DNA from: DASRQZ01 sp964571275
Lineage (GTDB): Bacteria > Myxococcota_A > Polyangia > Fen-1088
Assembly (NCBI GenBank): GCA_964571275.1
Contig: CAZNCQ010000007.1
Coordinates: 8,675 to 72,674 of the forward strand
Length of the DNA: 64,000 nucleotides
Reading direction: 5' to 3'
Of the stretch, positions 58,580 through 64,000 are shown piece by piece (position 1 is the first letter of the stretch; every line of letters begins with the position of its first letter). The notes under the pieces are model-generated. The model was given only the letters and a program-made list of their open reading frames with translations, made no database searches and was not told where the DNA came from. The position numbers and the translations under genes were made by a program.

Positions 58580-59563
58580 CTACTGATCGCCGCCGTCGCC
58601 GTTCCCACTGTCCGCGCCACCGCCGTCCGTCGCGCCGTCGCCGCTCGTGGTGCCGTCGGTCGGCGCATCATCCCCGGCGCCGGCGTCAACCGGCGCGTCG
58701 GTGCCGCCGTCGGGCGCGAGGGGGATGAGCGCGAGGTCGTCGAGAACGACATCGATGTCGTAGCTCGGCGGCCCGTCCGTCGCGCCGGTGGTCGGGGGCG
58801 CGAGGGGGAGGAACTGGATCCGCGTGATCAGCGCCGGATTCGGGGTTGACCGCGGCCTGCCGCCGACGAATTGATCCCAGGTGAACGACAACTTCGCGGG
58901 CGCGGTCGTTGTGGCCGACGCCGGAACGACGACGGTCTTCGAGGGCTCCACGCACTCGAGGTACATGTTCGTGGTCCACAGGCAGCTGTTGTGAAGGACG
59001 ATGTCGTCGGAGATGGGCGGCATGTTCGGGAACGTGACGTAGTTGTCCTCGCCCGTGAACACCTGCAGCTGGATTCGCCCATTCGGTCCGACGGTGCCGC
59101 CGAGCGTGAACTCCAGCCCTTGATATCGGGACAGGTCAACCGGACAGCCGGTGAAGTCGATGAAGAAGCCGGTCGAGCCGCTGCTACCGGTGACCGTCCC
59201 CGTCACGTGCCAGTTGCCGGCCGAGGTGTCCGTGGTCAGACCGCCGTACGCCTCGGCGGTCCCGGTGGGCATGGTGAGGCCGTCGCCGAACGTGTCGCCG
59301 CTGGAGAAATCCGTCAGCAGCGGCATCATCGCGATCGACGGCGTGCACGGCACGACGGGCGGTGCAACGAACCCGCCGGCCCCGGTCTTCGACGCGTCGA
59401 CGCGACCGCCCGCACCACCCGCGCCGGCGTCCACATGACCCGCCTGCCCACCCGTGCCGCTGTCGCTGGGGGACGAAGAACACGCGGGCATCGCGAGCAG
59501 CGCGCCCAGCGCGCAAATCATCCTGAATCCGGCGCCGCGCGTGAAAGCGAATCGTCGAGACAT
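58580..59563 (-). CDS. Lipoprotein with carbohydrate-binding-like jelly-roll domain
   Basis: 327 residues, lipoprotein signal (ALLAMPAC), Gly/Asp-rich linker, then a beta-sandwich (LTDFSSGDTFGDGLTMPTG, YQGLEFTLGGTVGPNGRIQL, YDIDVVLDDLALIPLAP) like CBM11-type or CIA30-like domains, and an Asp/Gly-rich low-complexity tail ending at the C-terminus. Possibly polysaccharide-binding at the surface. Confidence 0.7.
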   Translation of the reverse strand: MSRRFAFTRGAGFRMICALGALLAMPACSSSPSDSGTGGQAGHVDAGAGGAGGRVDASKTGAGGFVAPPVVPCTPSIAMMPLLTDFSSGDTFGDGLTMPTGTAEAYGGLTTDTSAGNWHVTGTVTGSSGSTGFFIDFTGCPVDLSRYQGLEFTLGGTVGPNGRIQLQVFTGEDNYVTFPNMPPISDDIVLHNSCLWTTNMYLECVEPSKTVVVPASATTTAPAKLSFTWDQFVGGRPRSTPNPALITRIQFLPLAPPTTGATDGPPSYDIDVVLDDLALIPLAPDGGTDAPVDAGAGDDAPTDGTTSGDGATDGGGADSGNGDGGDQ

Positions 59564-59653
59564 GTCATCCTCCGATCGGTGGTCCGTGCCGCCGGATAAT
59601 CGTCTCGACGGCGCGTCGGCGGCAATGTGAAAATTCGGAGGTACCCTAGCGAC

Positions 59654-60487
59654 ATGAGCTCCGCGCCACGCCCAGAGGACCAAGTGGAGGAGAACCGCGC
59701 CATCGCGGTCTCGCCGCGGCACAGTGTCCTGCTGGCCGTGGAGCTGTTTCCGCTGGTGGAAAAGGCGCCACGGCAGGATTTCGTCGTCCGCACCCTGGCC
59801 CGCCGGGAAGCCAATGGGCTGCCGCTCATGACCGCGGATCTGGTGATCGCGAGCGAGGAGACGCGTCGGATCCATCCTGCCGCAGGAACCTACCCCGTTC
59901 ACTTTCGCAAGACGTACTTTCCCGGAAGACTGCACCAGGACCCGAGCGTCGAATTCCAGCAGCAGCTGCTGGCATCCCAGCTCTGCCGGACACCGCCGCC
60001 CATCGGGCACGGGTCCGACGTGTTCCGGAGCTGTCTCGTCCCCGGTCAATCGTACGCGCGTCTGACTCCGTTCGGAGGCGAGCCTCCCGAGAACAACATC
60101 AACAAGGCCGAGAAGCTGTCGCTGGCGACCGCGGCCGGGTTGTGGCGACTGGCCGAGGAGACGCTGGCTCAGCTACTGGCGCTTCACGATGGCGGTCTCG
60201 CACACGGAGACACCGAGCTGCACAACATCATCATCTGCACCTCGCCGCTCGAACCGATCCTGATCGATTTCGAAGCGGGCGCACGACGTGACGCGATGAC
60301 GAGCGCCGACTGGGAAGCGCGTTGCAAGCTCGATCTGCAGCCGCTCCTTTGCGAGGCGATCTACCTGCAATGCGCCCTTGGCCGACAACCAAGTCACCTG
60401 GGAGAGTTGTCGTGGAGTCGGCTACCCGAGCTGTTTCGATCCCCGGATCGATTTCGCCGCGCGATCGAGACGCAGGCCGATCTCTGA
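59654..60487 (+). CDS. Protein-kinase-like fold enzyme, possible small-molecule or LPS kinase
   Basis: 277 residues with the core kinase motifs LAHGDTELHNIIIC (catalytic HGDxxxxN) and ILIDFEAGARRD (metal-binding DFE). The N-lobe lacks a clear Gly-rich loop and the usual Lys is uncertain. Closest in style to RIO/Bud32 or KdkA-type kinases. ATG 59654; a GTG at 59627 is less likely. Confidence 0.65.
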   Translation: MSSAPRPEDQVEENRAIAVSPRHSVLLAVELFPLVEKAPRQDFVVRTLARREANGLPLMTADLVIASEETRRIHPAAGTYPVHFRKTYFPGRLHQDPSVEFQQQLLASQLCRTPPPIGHGSDVFRSCLVPGQSYARLTPFGGEPPENNINKAEKLSLATAAGLWRLAEETLAQLLALHDGGLAHGDTELHNIIICTSPLEPILIDFEAGARRDAMTSADWEARCKLDLQPLLCEAIYLQCALGRQPSHLGELSWSRLPELFRSPDRFRRAIETQADL

Positions 60488-60748
60488 GCCTCAGCCAAGC
60501 GGTTTGCCCGGGATCACGACGTTTCAATCTGCAACGAGCATCCAGCGGATTGCAATGGCGAGCGGCGATCCTGTTCCGGCAGAAAAGTGGCAGAAACGCG
60601 CCTGAAATATCCGGGACTCGCGATCTTCATCATTCGCCACCGATGACTAAAAAAGTGGCCGGCGCTGACGAATAGCCTTTCCGTTCCGACCCCCGAAAGC
60701 GCTACAAACGACGCTTCTGAATGCGAACCCAAGACAGGAGCGGCAACC

Positions 60749-62929
60749 ATGAGCGGCAGTAGGGCGCGACGAGAAGCGATCACGGCGGCGACAAACTACA
60801 AGTACACGGGCGCACCTCTCGATTACAAAGAGAGTCCCGCGGCGTCGCTGTTCGGCACGAATGTATTTGGCCTGGCCGCCATGAAGGCCCAGTTGCCCAA
60901 GGAGGTCTTTCGTTCGGTGAAGCGCACGATCGAGACTGGCACGTCGCTCGATCCCCGCGTCGCCGACGTGGTCGCCGCCGCGATGAAGGCCTGGGCGCTG
61001 GCGAAGGGCGCGACGCACTACGCGCACGTCTTCTATCCGCTCACCGGTCTGAGCGCCGCGAAGCAGGACAGCTTCCTCTCTCCGGATGGAGAGGGCGGCG
61101 CGATCACCGAGTTCGCGGGCAAGACGCTGGTGCAGGGCGAATCAGACGCGTCGAGCTTCCCCAACGGCGGGGTCCGGGCCACGAGCGAGGCCCGGGGTTA
61201 CACCGCCTGGGACGTGACCAGTCCCGCCTATCTCCTCGAGACCACCAACGGCACCACGTTGTGCATCCCGACCGCCTTCGTGTCGTGGACGGGCGAGGCG
61301 CTCGACAAGAAGACACCGCTCCTGCGTTCGGGGCAGGCGCTGAACACACAGGTCGCGCGCATCCTGAAGCTCTTCGGCCACGAGAAGCCCGCGATGGTCG
61401 TCTCGTACGCGGGCGCCGAGCAAGAGTACTTCCTCATCGACAAACACTTCTTCTACGCTCGGCCCGATCTGCTCAACGCGGGGCGCGCTCTCTTCGGCGC
61501 ACGTCCCCCGAAGGGACAGGAGTTCGAGGACCACTACTTCGGCGTCATCCCCGAGCGGGTGATCGCCTTCATGATGGAGTGCGATCGGGAGCTCTTCAAG
61601 CTGGGCGTACCGGTCAAGACTCGCCACAACGAGGTGGCGCCCGGACAGTTCGAGGTCGCGCCGGTTTTCGAGAGCGCGAACATCGCGTCGGATCACCAGC
61701 AGATGGTGATGATCACGCTCAAGCGGGTGGCTGAAAAGCACGGCCTCGTCTGCCTGCTGCACGAGAAGCCCTTCGCCGGCGTGAACGGCTCGGGAAAGCA
61801 CGTCAATTTCTCGTTCGGCAACCAGACCCAGGGCAACCTGCTCGACCCCGGCGAAAGCCCCCACGACAACGCGCAGTTCCTGGTGTTCTGCGGCGCCGTC
61901 ATCCGGGCGGTGCACAAGTACGCGGGCCTGCTGCGCGCGGTGATTGCCACCGCCAGCAACGACCATCGTCTGGGCGCCAACGAGGCGCCGCCGGCGATCA
62001 TCTCCATCTTCCTCGGCGAACAGCTGTCGGACGTGTTCCAGCAGATCCGCACCGGCGGCGCCAAATCGTCGAAGATGGGAGGCACACTCGAGATCGGCGT
62101 GGACGCGCTGCCGAAGCTGCCGCGCGACGCAGGAGACCGAAACCGCACGAGCCCGTTCGCGTTCACGGGCAATCGGTTCGAGTTCCGGGCGGTGGGATCG
62201 AGCCAGTCCATCGCCGATCCGCTGGTTGCGCTCAATACCGCCATCGCCGAATCCTGCGACAGCATCGCGACCAAGCTCGAGGCCGCGATCGGAACCGGCA
62301 AGAAGCTCAATACGGCGATTCAGGAGGTTCTCGCGGAGATCATCGAACACCACGGTGCGGTCGTCTTCGACGGCAACGGATATTCTTCCGAATGGCACAT
62401 GGAGGCGGAGAAGCGGGGCTTGCCGAACTACAAGACCGCGGTCGATGCGCTACCGGTCCTCCAGCACAAGGAGGTTGTCGCGCTGTTCGACAAGTACAAG
62501 GTCCTCTCGCCGCGCGAGGTGCACAGCCGCTACGAGACCTACCTCGAGCACTACAACAAGTCGGTGAACGTCGAGGCCAATCTCACCACCAAGATCGCCA
62601 AGACGACGATCCTTCCCGCGGCGATGCACTACCAGCGCGAGCTGGCCGAGAGCGCAACCGCCGTGAAGGCCGCGGGATTTGCCGCCGACACCACGGTCCT
62701 GAAGCAGGTGACGGATCTCATCGCGAAGCTTCAGACCGGGCTCGCCGGTCTGGCGTCCGCCACCAGTCATCATGGCAGTGATGGCGTGCTGGCAGAGGCC
62801 AAGCACTTCAGCGGCTCGGTCTTGCCGGCCATGCTCAAGGTGCGCGAAGCGGCCGACGAGCTCGAGGCGGTCGTCGACGACGATCTGTGGCCGCTGCCGA
62901 CCTTTCAGGAGATTCTGTTCATCAAGTAA
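60749..62929 (+). CDS. glnN: Glutamine synthetase type III
   Basis: 726 residues, the length of GSIII (GlnN), much longer than GSI. Conserved motifs: EYFLIDKHFFYARPDLLNAG near 230, RHNEVAPGQFEVAPVFE near 295, VNGSGKHVNFSFGNQTQGNL near 349 and ASNDHRLGANEAPPAIISIF near 408. It condenses ammonia with glutamate. ATG 60749 follows AGGAG. GSIII is typical of Bacteroidetes, cyanobacteria and many Myxococcota. Confidence 0.95.
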   Translation: MSGSRARREAITAATNYKYTGAPLDYKESPAASLFGTNVFGLAAMKAQLPKEVFRSVKRTIETGTSLDPRVADVVAAAMKAWALAKGATHYAHVFYPLTGLSAAKQDSFLSPDGEGGAITEFAGKTLVQGESDASSFPNGGVRATSEARGYTAWDVTSPAYLLETTNGTTLCIPTAFVSWTGEALDKKTPLLRSGQALNTQVARILKLFGHEKPAMVVSYAGAEQEYFLIDKHFFYARPDLLNAGRALFGARPPKGQEFEDHYFGVIPERVIAFMMECDRELFKLGVPVKTRHNEVAPGQFEVAPVFESANIASDHQQMVMITLKRVAEKHGLVCLLHEKPFAGVNGSGKHVNFSFGNQTQGNLLDPGESPHDNAQFLVFCGAVIRAVHKYAGLLRAVIATASNDHRLGANEAPPAIISIFLGEQLSDVFQQIRTGGAKSSKMGGTLEIGVDALPKLPRDAGDRNRTSPFAFTGNRFEFRAVGSSQSIADPLVALNTAIAESCDSIATKLEAAIGTGKKLNTAIQEVLAEIIEHHGAVVFDGNGYSSEWHMEAEKRGLPNYKTAVDALPVLQHKEVVALFDKYKVLSPREVHSRYETYLEHYNKSVNVEANLTTKIAKTTILPAAMHYQRELAESATAVKAAGFAADTTVLKQVTDLIAKLQTGLAGLASATSHHGSDGVLAEAKHFSGSVLPAMLKVREAADELEAVVDDDLWPLPTFQEILFIK

Positions 62930-63122
62930 AGGACGTCCAACGAAAGACGTCCAGACCCAGTCCCCGCTCCGCGCGTCTCAGCGCAGGAGCGGGTTGGGTC
63001 GGGGCCTCGCCGACCTTGCGCAGTGTGTTCTCGTCGGTGTGATGAAAGAGCTCGGCGCGGTCGGGGATCTGCAGCAGCGTGTCTTGCTCGTACGTGAGCG
63101 TTCCGTCCGCATTCAGCGTCAT
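62922..63122 (-). CDS. Uncharacterised small or partial protein
   Basis: 66 residues (MTLNADGTLTYEQDTLLQIP, FHHTDENTLRKVGEAP), overlapping the 3' end of glnN on the other strand. The frame is open upstream (RRILT before the first Met), and the sequence looks like the C-terminal piece of a beta-barrel heme/lipid-binding-type protein. It may be a remnant whose 5' part is lost near 63130-63200. Confidence 0.35.
   Translation of the reverse strand: MTLNADGTLTYEQDTLLQIPDRAELFHHTDENTLRKVGEAPTQPAPALRRAERGLGLDVFRWTSFT
62931..62952 (+). terminator. Possible hairpin after glutamine synthetase
   Basis: GGACGTC (62931-62937) and GACGTCC (62946-62952) enclose 8 bases immediately after the stop. No T-run follows, so it may be a stabilising hairpin rather than an intrinsic terminator. 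Confidence 0.35.
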
Positions 63123-63220
63123 CGTCAGGATTCGCCGTGTAGATGTCCTTGGCCACGGCGGCGGACCATCTCATGGACGAAGCGCTCGTCGAAGCGCTCG
63201 ACACGGCCTCCGCTGCTGCG

Positions 63221-64000
63221 CTACGGCGCCGTGGCGAGCGGCACCAGGTGCTTGACGGCCTTGGCGTCCCCGCGGACGTCGCCGTCGAGGACAGTCACCG
63301 GCACGGGCGGCGTCAGCTTGAAACGGTAACCCTTGGCGTCGCTCTCGAGCGCGACCTGCTGGCCCTGATATTCGAGCTTTCGCACGTAGTCCTCGGGCAC
63401 GAGGCCGTCGCGCACGTTCTCGCGGTGCTTCACCAGGAAGCCCGTCAGGCGTATGGCCAGGTAATTGTGCAACCGGTGGCAACCGGCGCTCTCGCCGCGC
63501 TTGACCGACCGGTAAGCGGGTGTGCCGTGCGTCCGGATGAGGAGGTCCTGGAGCTGCTTTTCGCCGCGCTCGTTCACACCCATGATCTGGTGGTGCACGA
63601 TGGCGACCAGACCGTAGCCCGCGCGGTAGCCGGGGCCCACGATCTCGGTCTTCGGCACGAAGGTGTCTCCGCGTTTGACGAGCAGCTTGCGGATGGGCAG
63701 CCCCGACGGCGGGTGCCAGGTCGGCCCGGCCAGGACCTCGGACCACAAGGCGTCGCCCGTGATGGACTCCTTGTACTTGAGCGCCATCGTGCCGTCGGAC
63801 TTCTGGATCGTCTTCCAGCCACCGATGGTGGTTGGCCAGCGGGACAGGGCCACCTCGCCGTCGCCCGTGCGCGCGTACAGGGTCAAGGTCGGGCGATCGC
63901 TGACCGGCGGGCGCCATTTCTTGTGTCCATCCTTGTCGAGGGCCGGCCGCGCCAGGACCACCTCGCCGCGATCGATCTCCGCGCGCAGCTCCATCTTGGG
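63221..64000 (-). CDS. YkuD-type L,D-transpeptidase, 5' end outside window
   Basis: At least 257 residues. The catalytic segment RTHGTPAYRSVKRGESAGCH has the HGTP and SxGC motifs of YkuD L,D-transpeptidases, with the nucleophilic Cys in SAGCHRLHN; the order H-x14-17-S-x-G-C is intact. The frame remains open to the right edge, so the start is uncertain. Such enzymes make 3-3 peptidoglycan cross-links or attach lipoproteins to the wall. Confidence 0.75.
   Translation of the reverse strand, partial: PKMELRAEIDRGEVVLARPALDKDGHKKWRPPVSDRPTLTLYARTGDGEVALSRWPTTIGGWKTIQKSDGTMALKYKESITGDALWSEVLAGPTWHPPSGLPIRKLLVKRGDTFVPKTEIVGPGYRAGYGLVAIVHHQIMGVNERGEKQLQDLLIRTHGTPAYRSVKRGESAGCHRLHNYLAIRLTGFLVKHRENVRDGLVPEDYVRKLEYQGQQVALESDAKGYRFKLTPPVPVTVLDGDVRGDAKAVKHLVPLATAP

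Noticed and set aside
1..64000. CRISPR array, phage or intact insertion sequence
   Set aside because: No regularly spaced repeats, integrase, capsid gene or transposase with terminal repeats was found.

Overview
This is high-GC bacterial DNA that looks like a member of the Myxococcota (old Deltaproteobacteria). The grounds are the many Cys-rich and Asp/Ala/Gly-rich lipoproteins, a small protein with a MYXO-CTERM-like tail (Cys, hydrophobic helix, Arg cluster), FG-GAP and vWFD surface proteins, a type III glutamine synthetase, and a dense set of one-component and sensory regulators. No rRNA, confident tRNA, CRISPR array or intact insertion sequence was seen.

Region 1 (1-26.4 kb) is the most interesting part: an organosulfur scavenging island that reads as one sigma-54 regulon. 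A sigma-54 activator (5407-7446) has no N-terminal receiver and instead carries an SsuA-like substrate-binding domain after its DNA-binding helix-turn-helix. Around it lie a DszA/NtaA-type flavin monooxygenase, three DszB-like proteins that keep the Cys, His and Arg expected of sulfinate desulfinases, two closely similar TonB-dependent receptors with a dedicated TonB-ExbB-ExbD set, an SsuBC-type ABC importer, a substrate-binding lipoprotein fused to a methyltransferase-like domain, a heterodimeric ABC exporter, a class II aldolase, two cupins, a SnoaL-like protein, an MFS carrier and the remnant of an SsuD-type monooxygenase. Most transcription units are preceded by a -24/-12 promoter with exact GG-N10-GC spacing and by an operator of the form TGC-N7-GCAGCA, usually in pairs 30 or 31 bp apart. 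The inferred logic is outer-membrane uptake of an organosulfur compound, oxidation and desulfination to sulfite, and induction through the activator's own ligand-binding domain.

Region 2 (26.4-39.7 kb) holds a degraded stretch, a SWIM/SNF2 helicase, surface lipoproteins (7-repeat FG-GAP propeller; vWFD/IPT/PA14 protein), an SDR protein without the usual catalytic Tyr, and a nucleotidyltransferase with a small coupled partner. One lipoprotein gene is frameshifted.

Region 3 (39.8-55.5 kb) is regulatory and sensory: a YdhR-like/methyltransferase pair facing an ATPase-winged-helix regulator; a MarR regulator fused to a beta-rich domain, divergent from a protein built from the same domain with a perfect palindrome between them; a PAS-soluble MCP pair; a KaiC-like ATPase with a CheY-like regulator; a MEDS-PAS-GAF histidine kinase; a BTAD regulator divergent from an ECF sigma factor; and a TetR gene with two operators.

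Region 4 (55.6-64 kb) holds a tandem DUF4242 secreted protein, Cys-rich lipoproteins including one with three VWC-like/Kazal modules, a kinase-like protein, glutamine synthetase III and an L,D-transpeptidase cut by the window edge.
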